Part shown: positions 17,595 through 25,740 of the stretch, in pieces
Layout: each line of letters starts with the position of its first letter
How positions within the stretch are numbered: position 1 is the stretch's first letter
Assembly: GCF_014638845.1 (NCBI RefSeq)
Contig: NZ_BMFP01000001.1
Coordinates: 581,337 to 645,336 of the forward strand
From: Pontibacter amylolyticus
GTDB taxonomy: Bacteria; Bacteroidota; Bacteroidia; Cytophagales; Hymenobacteraceae
Length of the DNA: 64,000 bases
Direction: 5' to 3'
The notes under the pieces: generated by a model
Seen by the model: the letters and a program-made list of their open reading frames with translations, nothing else
What the model was told of the DNA's origin: nothing
Databases searched by the model: none
Program-made: the position numbers and the translations under genes

Positions 17595-18641
17595 TTAACT
17601 GTGCAAAATTGCTTGGAAAACGGCTTTAGCTAACATAGGCGGCACTGCATTGCCTACTTGCTGTTGCTGAAAACCTATGCTGCCTTTAAACTCATAGTTA
17701 TCAGGAAAAGACTGTAGTCTTGCTGCTTCTCTTACTGATAGCCCTCTGTCCTCAAAAGGGTGGATAAGCATGTTCTTTCTAAAATTACCAATGACAACAG
17801 ATGGTTCATCAGCGATTAGCCTGCGATAAATACCTGTATGACACCTACTTCTATTTTTATAGTTACCCATTAACCCTTCAGGTACGTTCTCCCAATTTCC
17901 TCCTTGAGGTATGTGTGAATACCGCTCAATTACAAGAGCTGAATTTCTGGTAACTAAGTTATTAGATGATGTTTCTTTTTCGAGCCTGAGTTGTTTTGCG
18001 AATTTCGATTCAGCTTCTTTTTTATAAGGTAATATACACTTTGCTGCTCCGTTGTCTAAAACAGGTAAATCATCTAAAGCCTCGATCACGCTTACAGGTT
18101 TTGCTGTAGATTTTTCTGGAAATTTAAAATCTATCCCTTTGTTCAGACTACCTACAATAAACACTCTTGATCTAGATTGTGGTACTCCATAATCAGATGC
18201 ATTAAGTATTTTATAATTGAGTTTATAGCCTTCTTTCTCAAGCAACTTTAATGTTTTAGCAAAAAAGGCCCCTCCAGCTGTTTCATAAAACCCCTTCACG
18301 TTTTCCATCAAAATCCATTGAGGCTTAAGGCTATGAACAAACCTAACATACTCCTTAAACATCCAGTTATTTTGATTCTTAACCGAACGGTTTCTTTGGT
18401 TTGATGTAGAAAATCCTTGGCAAGGCGGCCCTCCAAAGAGAATCAGAGGTCCATTTGTAGTCACAGCAAGATCTTTGACATTCCTAATATCTTCATTTAT
18501 AAGATCAACATCAGGGTTATTGTGACAATATGTATTGCAAGACTCTCTGTCAAATTCTATTGCTTTAACAACTTCGATTCCTGCTTGCTTAGCTCCTAAT
18601 GTAAGTCCTCCAGCTCCTGAAAACAGGTCAATACCTAGCAT
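17595..18641 (-). CDS. DNA (cytosine-5) methyltransferase
   Basis: 348-residue C5 cytosine methyltransferase with all key motifs: I DLFSGAGGLTLG (residues 5-16), IV GPPCQGFS with catalytic Cys74, VI ENVKGF (113-118), VIII QSRSRVFIVG (155-164), and X QVGNAVPP near the C-terminus. The target recognition region lies at about 180-300. It methylates a specific, here unknown, DNA sequence. First gene of the four-gene operon; no restriction nuclease gene is next to it, so it may protect self DNA against the downstream genes or be an autonomous methylase. A palindrome directly upstream (18670-18701) may control it. Confidence 0.93.
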   Translation of the reverse strand: MLGIDLFSGAGGLTLGAKQAGIEVVKAIEFDRESCNTYCHNNPDVDLINEDIRNVKDLAVTTNGPLILFGGPPCQGFSTSNQRNRSVKNQNNWMFKEYVRFVHSLKPQWILMENVKGFYETAGGAFFAKTLKLLEKEGYKLNYKILNASDYGVPQSRSRVFIVGSLNKGIDFKFPEKSTAKPVSVIEALDDLPVLDNGAAKCILPYKKEAESKFAKQLRLEKETSSNNLVTRNSALVIERYSHIPQGGNWENVPEGLMGNYKNRSRCHTGIYRRLIADEPSVVIGNFRKNMLIHPFEDRGLSVREAARLQSFPDNYEFKGSIGFQQQQVGNAVPPMLAKAVFQAILHS

Positions 18642-18669
18642 TGCTGAAAAATTTATTGAAAACTTGTGT

Positions 18670-18701
18670 TAAATTTATGTACAAATATGCACATAAATTT
18701 A
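18670..18701. promoter_or_regulatory. Operator-like palindrome upstream of methyltransferase
   Basis: TAAATTTATGT and ACATAAATTTA form perfect 11-base inverted arms around a 10-base spacer, 29 bases before the start codon. The size and spacing fit a dimeric repressor site. C5 methyltransferases and their controllers often bind such sites; no controller gene is present, so autoregulation is possible. Confidence 0.5.
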
Positions 18702-18754
18702 TACATAGCCATTGTAATATATTATTTAAAATAATCCTCCATGCTAAGTATTCA

Positions 18755-19012
18755 TTGTGCTATCAAGAATACTAAACCTCCTTTATCCCTATCTTGCAAG
18801 TAAACTTCATCACCTATACCTGAGGCAAAACCTTGCGCTACTTCTTTCATATCGGCTATAGCGGCACACACTACAAAGGTTGGCAGCGACACCCCTATGG
18901 TGTGGGGGTGCAGCAGGTGATAGAGGATTGTCTGAAGAAGATTCTGAAGCAGCCCGTAGCGATTGTGGGTTGTGGCAGAACGGATGCTGGGGTACATGCG
19001 AGCCAGTTCTTT
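18755..19012 (+). pseudogene. Truncated duplicate of truA 5' region
   Basis: 258 bp that repeat the leader and the first 60 codons of truA (intact copy region 19709-19967). The coding part, from the TTG at 18833, differs at about nine of 180 bases by hand alignment and keeps the frame. It stops abruptly after the [13 protein letters not shown]-equivalent stretch, so the catalytic Asp region is present but the rest of the enzyme is missing. An interspersed repeat begins eight bases after the break. Marks the right side of the AT-rich insertion. Confidence 0.85.
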
Positions 19013-19020
19013 CCGCTGGC

Positions 19021-19099
19021 GCGAGTTTGCAGCTCGTGCCTTTTCTTTTCCACGCAGCTATACCTTCAGCACGAGTAACAATACGAGCTACAAGCTCGC
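19021..19099. repeat. Interspersed intergenic repeat, copy A
   Basis: Ends GCGAGTTTGCAGCTCGT and ACGAGCTACAAGCTCGC are inverted (15 of 17 match). The centre reads TTTTCTTTTCCACGCAGCTATACCTTCAGC-like sequence (shown in part: CCACGCAGCTATACCTTC). Nearly the same unit recurs at 19519-19596. Confidence 0.75.
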
Positions 19100-19144
19100 T
19101 CCAGCAGGTGTAATAGCCTGCTATATTTTTAAGTAGAATAGCAC

Positions 19145-19486
19145 ATGACAAAAGCTGAAACAGAGATCATCGACCACCTGCACTTTCATGAAAAATACCT
19201 TGAGCTGGTGCAGCAGCGCCGGAAAACGTCTACGGTCCGGTTAGGGTATGTGCTGCCAAACGCCATACAGTTGCCGCTGGTTTTTGGCGATATGCCTTTA
19301 CCAGAAAAGGCACAGATAGAAAAGCTGGATTTTACCAAATCGTTTTCCGACTTAACCGAGGCTGACGCCCTGACGGATGGGTTTGAGAGTCTGGAAACCC
19401 TCCGGGCAGACCTGAAAGTGTTTTACCCGGACATTACAGCCGAAGACCGTTGTACCATCATTTACTTTAAGTTGCTACCCGCCTAA
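19145..19486 (+). CDS. ASCH-domain protein
   Basis: 113 residues matching the ASCH fold: RRKTSTVRLG near residue 25 (the conserved Lys-Thr-x-x-x-Arg surface), a short beta barrel, then the typical second motif DLTEADALTDGFESLETLRADL near 72-94 (here given in parts: DLTEADALTDGF). Some ASCH proteins hydrolyse N4-acetylcytidine and related modified bases; others bind RNA. It lies between the broken and intact truA copies, inside the rearranged segment, flanked on both sides by copies of the interspersed repeat. Confidence 0.75.
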   Translation: MTKAETEIIDHLHFHEKYLELVQQRRKTSTVRLGYVLPNAIQLPLVFGDMPLPEKAQIEKLDFTKSFSDLTEADALTDGFESLETLRADLKVFYPDITAEDRCTIIYFKLLPA

Positions 19487-19518
19487 AAATTGAAATGCAG
19501 GCGATTCCCCGCACTGCC

Positions 19519-19596
19519 GCGATCTTGCAGCTCGTGTCTTTTCTTTTCCACACAGCTATACCTTCAGCTAAAGAACAGTACGAGCTACAAGCTCGC
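19519..19596. repeat. Interspersed intergenic repeat, copy B
   Basis: GCGATCTTGCAGCTCGT and ACGAGCTACAAGCTCGC are inverted ends. The interior CCACACAGCTATACCTTCAGC nearly matches copy A. It lies in the 300-bp gap between the ASCH gene and truA, which otherwise holds only the truA leader. Confidence 0.75.
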
Positions 19597-19786
19597 ACTG
19601 CCGAAGGAGTTAAAACATTAGCAGGATAAATAGATGGCAAAGAATATCCATTTTGGTGTACTGGAGAGTCGTCTTCTCGCAGGAGGAATACTTAAAAATC
19701 ACTACTCCTTGTGCTAACAAACATATTGAACCTCCTTTATCACTATCTTGTAAGGCAATTTCCACCACCTATACCTGAGCAAAACC

Positions 19787-20584
19787 TTGCGCTACTTCTT
19801 TCATATCGGCTATAGCGGCACGCACTACAAAGGTTGGCAGCGACACCCCTATGGGGTTGGGGTGCAGCAGGTGATAGAAGAATGTCTGAAGAAGGTTCTG
19901 AAGCAGCCGGTAGCGATCGTGGGTTGTGGCAGAACGGATGCCGGGGTACATGCGAGCCAGTTCTTTTTTCACCTGGATGTAGCGCAGCCCTGGGAGTTTG
20001 ATATGCTTTTCCGGCTGAACAAAGTGTTACCGTCCGATATCGCCGTGTTCGATATCAAACCGGTGGAGGGCCTGCCCCACGCCCGCTTCGATGCCAGCAA
20101 AAGAAGCTACGACTATTTTATACATACTTACAAAGATCCGTTTCTGCACGATGTAAGCGCCCTGTACCCGGTTCGGAACCTGAACCTGGAGGCCATGCAG
20201 GCGGCCACTGCCCTGCTCCCCCTCTACACCGATTACCGGAATCTGTGCCTGACGCCGGCAGAGCATGACAGCACCATCTGCCATGTAACAGAAGCCCGCT
20301 GGCTGATGGACCAGCAGGGTGACAGGCTGCGTTTTCAGATTACGTCCAACAGGTTTCTGAGCCGCATGATCCGCATCATCGTGGGCCAACTCCTACAGAC
20401 CGGAACCGGCGCGCTCAGCCTGCCCGAGTTTGAAAGTTACCTGGCGCTGGAGAAAGCACCCAAGCACCTTTCACCGGCCTATCCGCAGGGGCTCTACCTG
20501 TCCAAAGTAACCTACCCTTTCCTGGATATCCCGCCCCGTCCTGCCTTCTCTCCTGCCACAGATGCCGGCTGGCAAACCATCTGA
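19787..20584 (+). CDS. truA: tRNA pseudouridine(38-40) synthase TruA
   Basis: Isomerises uridines 38-40 of the tRNA anticodon stem to pseudouridine. 265 residues, normal for TruA. The catalytic Asp is in [11 protein letters not shown] (about residues 45-55), the start [10 protein letters not shown] is typical, and the C-terminal FLSRMIRIIVGQLLQ helix is conserved. No ATG is available: an in-frame stop lies 36 bases upstream and only TTG (19787) or CTG precede the conserved region. A broken copy of its first part lies at 18755. Confidence 0.95.
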   Translation: MRYFFHIGYSGTHYKGWQRHPYGVGVQQVIEECLKKVLKQPVAIVGCGRTDAGVHASQFFFHLDVAQPWEFDMLFRLNKVLPSDIAVFDIKPVEGLPHARFDASKRSYDYFIHTYKDPFLHDVSALYPVRNLNLEAMQAATALLPLYTDYRNLCLTPAEHDSTICHVTEARWLMDQQGDRLRFQITSNRFLSRMIRIIVGQLLQTGTGALSLPEFESYLALEKAPKHLSPAYPQGLYLSKVTYPFLDIPPRPAFSPATDAGWQTI

Positions 20585-20586
20585 GG

Positions 20587-21675
20587 CTACTCCACTACCC
20601 GCAAAACATCTGCCTGCACATCATTTTTACCAACAATCCGCTCATCCATCGGGCTGTCGAATACCACCAGCACACGCTGCTCATCCAGTATGGCGAGCCC
20701 CTCGGCTTTGTCTTTCCCGGAGTTCTCGCCTGTGCCGTGCGGCACCTCGCACAGCCGCTCCAGTTCGTTGTGGTGCAGCAGTTGCTCGGTGTGTTTGTTC
20801 ACGGCATCGCGCCAGCGGTAGATGGCAATCACACCGTCCAGATCCATGGTGGGCCCGGCCAGCAGGTACATGTCATTCCCGAAAATGCGCAGCTCCCGTA
20901 TACCTTTGCCCCGCAGGTTCAGAAAGTGCTTCCGGTAGGGCTTCTCTTTTGTCAGCTGCTTCAGGTGTAATACGCCGGCTTTGTCCTCCTCCGGCTCCAC
21001 TTCCAGCACCATGGCCCAGCCCCTCAGCACCGGTCCGCGCAGTCCTATAAAAATGCGATGCCCGTGTATGGCCAGCCCTTCTATATCGAAGCCGTTGTCT
21101 TTGCCGGGGATGTCCATAAAAGGAGCAATGTGCGGATCCTTTTCCAGCACTTCCGTTAACAGACTGCCGGTTTTGTCGCCCTTCAACTGACCCGCACGCA
21201 GCATTTTGCCGGGCTTGTCCGGATCTTCCACTTCTTTGTACAAGGTATACTCTCCCGTTGCCGGATCCTGCAGAATAGGTATGCGCGCCAGCAGGTAACG
21301 GTTCGGGTCACTTTTGATTTTTGACAGTCGCTCTATCTGTTTTTTGATCGAGTCAGGCCGTTTCGGCTTCTTACGCTTCAGGCTGTGGGAGCCAATCAGC
21401 CAAAGGTAGTGGTCGGCCATACCCATCCCCTCGATGTCGATCTCGCTGAAATCCTTTGCCGGGAGGTCCAGGTAATCGTGCACGTCAAAGGATTGGTGTT
21501 TGCCAAAAGAGCCGTCGGGCAACCGGGTGAGGCGCTCAATGGTGGTGCGCTCGTCACAACTCAGCCACAGGTTGTCGCCCAGAAGCATGGCGGTCGAAAG
21601 GCCGTCGCGCACATGCTTGCCTTCGGCATTCAGGCTCAGGTCCGGGGAAAAGGATAGTTTTATTTTATCGCGCAT
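20587..21675 (-). CDS. DUF3616 protein
   Basis: 362-residue protein with beta-propeller-like repeats: LWLSCDERTTIERL, DIEGMGMADHYLWLIGSHS, FDIEGLAIHGHRIFIGLRGP. This is the DUF3616 family, whose function is unknown. No signal peptide is evident, so it is probably cytoplasmic. It converges on truA, with only 2 bp between the two stop codons. Confidence 0.85.
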   Translation of the reverse strand: MRDKIKLSFSPDLSLNAEGKHVRDGLSTAMLLGDNLWLSCDERTTIERLTRLPDGSFGKHQSFDVHDYLDLPAKDFSEIDIEGMGMADHYLWLIGSHSLKRKKPKRPDSIKKQIERLSKIKSDPNRYLLARIPILQDPATGEYTLYKEVEDPDKPGKMLRAGQLKGDKTGSLLTEVLEKDPHIAPFMDIPGKDNGFDIEGLAIHGHRIFIGLRGPVLRGWAMVLEVEPEEDKAGVLHLKQLTKEKPYRKHFLNLRGKGIRELRIFGNDMYLLAGPTMDLDGVIAIYRWRDAVNKHTEQLLHHNELERLCEVPHGTGENSGKDKAEGLAILDEQRVLVVFDSPMDERIVGKNDVQADVLRVVE

Positions 21676-21945
21676 GCTGTAAGTATCGGTTTATGTTTCA
21701 CCTGTTCAAGGCTATCATACGCATGAAAAATGGCATGGACTGTTGCTGCAGGAAATACAGCACGACTATTCATAAATACCCACAAACTTCGGGATTTCTC
21801 TTTACCAATCTGCCGCCAAGAGCTCGCACCTTTGCTTCTCAACTCAACTATACTTTCTGATGCAGCATGCTTCTGAATTTCAAAAAAAATACACCTATAT
21901 TAGGCTGCTCAACTATTACACCTCACGGAAATAAACCGAAATTTT

Positions 21946-23172
21946 ATGCGTTCAAAATTACTCTTTGGCTTTTTACTAACTGGTGCCCTTTTCAGCTGCA
22001 GCAAAAAGTCTGACCCTGTACCCGAGATAAAAGAGCCGGATCCTGTTTACGACTTCTCATTCCGATATGATCCACAGATCACTGCCATCCAAAACTTCGA
22101 ACTGATTGTTACACAACAGGATGGCAGGATTTTACTGGACACCCTGGTAGCCACAAATACAAAACATTCACTTCAAGTCAAAACGAAGGACACTAAGTTA
22201 GACCTGACTACGGTAGCCGTTAATCCTGCTAACAACTCTCATATCATCAGATCTTATCTGCAGGCTCGTCCCGACAATTGGAATATAGTGAGTAACCTCC
22301 AACACCCACTTTCTACTCAAACAGCGAGTGGAGTTATTCAATATACCAATGCACCTAATAGCCGTTTCTTATTTAGCACATTGCAACTTGGGCCCGTCTT
22401 TAGCCGCAGAGAGAATAACGCGCTTAGGATCGAATACAGGAGACTTGTACCTCAGGATATGGCCTATTTCCTCTTGAAAAGCGAAGGTAAGTATATCTTC
22501 TCCCAGATCGAATCAGCAGAGCATCAAGTAGACTTTTCTGAGGCGAAAGACGCTTCCAGTAAAACAATGCCAGTGCCCGACGGCATCAGGAATTATGATA
22601 GTCACTTATACGGATACCCAAAAGCGGGTGACTACAGCAGGAAATTTCTGTTGCATGAGTCAGAGTTGGCCCCTACTACCAATTACGAAGTGCTGTATCC
22701 TTCTACAAACATTGAGGAGTTTGAGCTGGTGGTAGGGTACACGGATCAGCAGGGCTATGCTCACTCATATTCCTATCTGGGCAAATCAATTCCTTCTGAA
22801 TTTGGCTTTAAAGAAAGGTCTAGTTTTGAAGTAAAAAGCTTCACTGTAGATGACTTACAACTTGCTTTCGATAGTGATAAGCCCAACGCTTCTGTCTCCT
22901 TATGGCAAGCAAAGGACGGAGCCTTCACGGCCACCTGGCAAGTATTTTCCCCATCAGAATTAACAACTTTTAAACCGAAGGCTTTTTTAGAGAAGCTCAA
23001 TGCGAAACTCCTAAAAGAGAAAGACTTCCGTCTGCTAAAGCCCTTCAGCATCACGTCTTATCTGGTGAAAGACGCAACCTACAATTCATTCCTAGACTAC
23101 TGGGCCAATCCGGAGGCTGTACTAAACAAAGAACTGAAAGAGTGGCAAATTAATCGATATCACGCTAAATAA
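21946..23172 (+). CDS. Lipoprotein of unknown function
   Basis: 408 residues with a lipoprotein signal (hydrophobic residues 5-16, lipobox GALFSC with Cys at about 18). The mature part begins with a Pro/Glu-rich linker, then mostly beta-rich sequence without recognised motifs. Probably anchored to the outer membrane. Alone in its transcript; a terminator follows at 23312. Confidence 0.8.
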   Translation: MRSKLLFGFLLTGALFSCSKKSDPVPEIKEPDPVYDFSFRYDPQITAIQNFELIVTQQDGRILLDTLVATNTKHSLQVKTKDTKLDLTTVAVNPANNSHIIRSYLQARPDNWNIVSNLQHPLSTQTASGVIQYTNAPNSRFLFSTLQLGPVFSRRENNALRIEYRRLVPQDMAYFLLKSEGKYIFSQIESAEHQVDFSEAKDASSKTMPVPDGIRNYDSHLYGYPKAGDYSRKFLLHESELAPTTNYEVLYPSTNIEEFELVVGYTDQQGYAHSYSYLGKSIPSEFGFKERSSFEVKSFTVDDLQLAFDSDKPNASVSLWQAKDGAFTATWQVFSPSELTTFKPKAFLEKLNAKLLKEKDFRLLKPFSITSYLVKDATYNSFLDYWANPEAVLNKELKEWQINRYHAK

Positions 23173-23199
23173 CACCTGTTCAATGACTTCCACTTAGGT

Positions 23200-23277
23200 G
23201 CGAGTTTATGGTCGCGCCTATACCTTCCTACGCAGCTATACCTTCGGCACATGCAGCACTACGAACTATCAGCCCAC
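23200..23277. repeat. Interspersed intergenic repeat, decayed copy
   Basis: GCGAGTTTATGGTCGCGC then CTACGCAGCTATACCTTCGG then ACGAACTATCAGCCC keeps the order of copy A and B parts with many changes. Confidence 0.45.
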
Positions 23278-23311
23278 ACGAGCAGCCGATGCATGCGCGC
23301 AGTAAACCAAA

Positions 23312-23349
23312 AAAGCGGGGCTCGATGGTTTTAATCCCAGCCCCGCTTT
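23312..23349. terminator. Bidirectional terminator
   Basis: AAAGCGGGGCT pairs perfectly with AGCCCCGCTTT across 16 bases, between two converging genes. A- and T-rich flanks serve both strands. Confidence 0.8.
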
Positions 23350-23396
23350 CATTTAAGTTACAAAGTATGTTTTCTTCTCTGCAGCTAACAGAGACC

Positions 23397-23906
23397 TTAA
23401 GCCTCCTGTTTCTGGGCAGCCAATAGTGCATCGAGGCCTTCCATGGCCATGGTCAGGCCTTCTTTAAAGCCCATCTGGATGGTGGTTTCAAGTTGAGCCA
23501 GATCATCGAATGTGATCAGGTTCTCCACCAGCGTCACCTCGTCTTTGGGTGTAAAGCTTACCTCCCACTTCGATTGCGGCATTTCCGGGTTTACCACGCC
23601 TTCCGCATCGGCAAAACCATCCAGTGCGGTAAAACGCTTTTTAGGGTCAATGGTCTTGTAATTGGCCAGTGCCCAGTGCTCCTCCCCTTCCGGACCCACC
23701 ATGGCATAGTGCCAGTGGCCGCCTTCACTGAAATCCATCGTTTTGGTGCGGGCTTTCCAGGGTTTAGGCGCCCACCACTGGTCCAGGATCTCGCTTTTGG
23801 TGTAGGCATCCCACACCAGCGGAAGCTCTGCGGCAAACTCTCTTTTCACAGTGATCGTTTTGTTTTCCTTGTTCACAGAAAACTCGAATTCAAGGTTCTT
23901 TTTCAT
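23397..23906 (-). CDS. AHSA1-type SRPBCC protein
   Basis: 169-residue START/SRPBCC-fold protein of the Aha1-homology type: [26 protein letters not shown] and the [11 protein letters not shown] strand. These bind hydrophobic ligands in a cavity; exact function is unknown. It overlaps the ArsR gene by four bases, the usual two-gene arrangement in which the regulator controls its partner. Confidence 0.88.
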   Translation of the reverse strand: MKKNLEFEFSVNKENKTITVKREFAAELPLVWDAYTKSEILDQWWAPKPWKARTKTMDFSEGGHWHYAMVGPEGEEHWALANYKTIDPKKRFTALDGFADAEGVVNPEMPQSKWEVSFTPKDEVTLVENLITFDDLAQLETTIQMGFKEGLTMAMEGLDALLAAQKQEA

Positions 23907-24223
23907 GGCTTATTTGTTTTTAGGTTTGATAATACATTGTCGAGTTCATTGAAACGGTCTTCCCAGATCTTCCTGAACTGTTCCAGCCATTTGTCAATTT
24001 CTTTCATTTTAGCTACTTCAAGCTGATAGTAAATCTCGCGCCCCTGCTGCTCCTGTTTCACAAGCTGGCACTCTACAAGGATCTGCAGGTGCTTTGAAAC
24101 AGCCTGCCTGCTGGTGTCAAAATGCTCGGCAATAGCATTCGGCGTCATGGCCTGCAAGGCAATCAACCCGATAATGGCCCTGCGGGTGGGGTCTGCTATC
24201 GCTTGGAAAACGTCTCTTCTCAT
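23903..24223 (-). CDS. ArsR-family transcriptional regulator
   Basis: 106 residues with a winged helix-turn-helix: [32 protein letters not shown] (quoted in part: [16 protein letters not shown]). There are no metal-binding cysteines in the usual positions (a single HLQILVECQ Cys only), so it is probably not metal-responsive. It is the first gene of the pair with the SRPBCC protein. Confidence 0.9.
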   Translation of the reverse strand: MRRDVFQAIADPTRRAIIGLIALQAMTPNAIAEHFDTSRQAVSKHLQILVECQLVKQEQQGREIYYQLEVAKMKEIDKWLEQFRKIWEDRFNELDNVLSNLKTNKP

Positions 24224-24470
24224 GTCAGAATAAAATATGCAACCATTTGATTGCTAATATACGCGCAATTAATCGGTTGCGCAAATTATTTTTCATTTAT
24301 TTTTGACTTAATGTACTGGGATAGAGCTATCAGGAAGCAAATAGCAGATAGCTACCTAAACTAGCGGATATCCCTTTCCACACAGCTATACCTTCCACAC
24401 GCGAACAGGAAGCTATACTTTTCTTATATTTATCGTACATATTCCTTCCTCTCACCTTAAACAATACGCC

Positions 24471-25490
24471 ATGAAATCACTTCTCTCCATTCGCCAACTC
24501 TCCCCTTCCGGAAACTCCGGCAGCCACACACCTTCCGTGGTAGACTACCACAACTACGCCGGCACGGAACACGAACTGAGCGGCGGGGCCCGCCGGATCA
24601 CCATCAACACCCCGAAAGGTGAATTCTTTGTCTGGACGAAGCGGGTGGGTAACAACCCGACCATCAAGCTGCTTTTATTGCATGGCGGCCCGGGCGGCAC
24701 ACACGAGGCCTTTGAGTGCTTCCACAGTTTCCTGCCCAGGGCGGGCATCGAGTACTATTACTACGACCAGCTGGGTTCCCACTACAGCGACAAACCCGAC
24801 GATACCAGCCTCTGGGAGATCGACCGCTTTGTGGAGGAAGTAGAGCAGGTACGCCAGGCACTGCAACTAGACAATAGCAACTTCTACCTGCTGGGCCACT
24901 CCTGGGGCGGCATCCTGGCCATGGAGTACGCGCTCAAGTACCAGCAGCACCTCAAAGGCCTGATCATCTCGAACATGATGTCGAGCGTGCCCGCCTACAA
25001 CCGCTACGCCGACGAGGTGCTGGGTCCGCAGATGCCCACCGAGGTGCTGGCCGAGATCAAGCAAATAGAGGCCGACAACGATTTTGAGAACCCGCGCTAC
25101 ATGGAGCTGCTGCTGCCGCACTTCTATACCCAGCACGCGCTGCGCATGCCGCTGGAAGAGTGGCCGGACCCGGCGTTGCGCATGCTCGACCACATGAACC
25201 AGACCATTTACGTGCAGATGCAGGGCCCGAGCGAGTTCGGCATCCGGGGCAATGCCTCGCTGTTAAAATGGGACCGCTCCAAAGACCTACCAGGTATAGC
25301 TGTGCCCACACTCACCATCGGCGGCCAGCACGACACCATGGACCCGAAACACATGGAGTGGATGGCCTCGCAGTTTCCGGACGGCCGCTACCTGCACTGC
25401 CCCGAAGGCAGCCACATGGCCTTCTACGACGACCAGAAAACTTACTTCGAAGGACTGGTAAGGTTTATGAAGGAGGTGGACCGGGTATAG
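24471..25490 (+). CDS. Proline iminopeptidase-family alpha/beta hydrolase
   Basis: 339 residues of the S33 peptidase family, which removes N-terminal proline or other residues from peptides. HGGPGG forms the oxyanion hole near residue 72, the nucleophile Ser is in GHSWGG near 143, and the Asp and His lie in IGGQHDTMD and EGSHMAF. No signal peptide. Usual length for the family. A structured intergenic segment follows directly at 25490. Confidence 0.88.
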   Translation: MKSLLSIRQLSPSGNSGSHTPSVVDYHNYAGTEHELSGGARRITINTPKGEFFVWTKRVGNNPTIKLLLLHGGPGGTHEAFECFHSFLPRAGIEYYYYDQLGSHYSDKPDDTSLWEIDRFVEEVEQVRQALQLDNSNFYLLGHSWGGILAMEYALKYQQHLKGLIISNMMSSVPAYNRYADEVLGPQMPTEVLAEIKQIEADNDFENPRYMELLLPHFYTQHALRMPLEEWPDPALRMLDHMNQTIYVQMQGPSEFGIRGNASLLKWDRSKDLPGIAVPTLTIGGQHDTMDPKHMEWMASQFPDGRYLHCPEGSHMAFYDDQKTYFEGLVRFMKEVDRV

Positions 25491-25620
25491 TTAGAAAGTT
25501 GAGAAGTCAGGAAGCCTGGTCTAAAGACCATGCAGTATCCGAAGGTACTGCGAGTGTCTGGGCAAGAACGAAGCATCCGGGCAGACCGTTACCAAAACGC
25601 TTCCTTCCAGAATTTCTAAC
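25490..25620 (+). ncRNA. Candidate structured RNA, cloverleaf-like
   Basis: An outer stem is formed by GTTAGAAA (25490-25497) with TTTCTAAC (25613-25620), continued by GGAAGC (25510-25515) with GCTTCC (25599-25604). It encloses three hairpins: TGGTC/GACCA at 25517-25530, GCAGTA/TACTGC at 25532-25551, and GTCTG/CAGAC at 25556-25586. No T-run follows, so it is not a standard terminator. It may be an RNA, a 3' UTR structure or a repeat; only the pairing is seen. Confidence 0.35.
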
Positions 25621-25740
25621 CTTAACACCAGACCTGAGGCTGTTCACGCAGTAATCCAATCAGTTGTTCCGGATCTTTTGGATAATTGGTAAATTAGGTA
25701 AGCCAGTTAACGTGTTTATTCCACTTAAAACCTTACCGCT

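Noticed and set aside
17595-18641. Type II restriction-modification system
   Set aside because: Methyltransferase is complete, but none of the three partner proteins shows a PD-(D/E)xK, HNH or GIY-YIG nuclease motif; HD chemistry is different.
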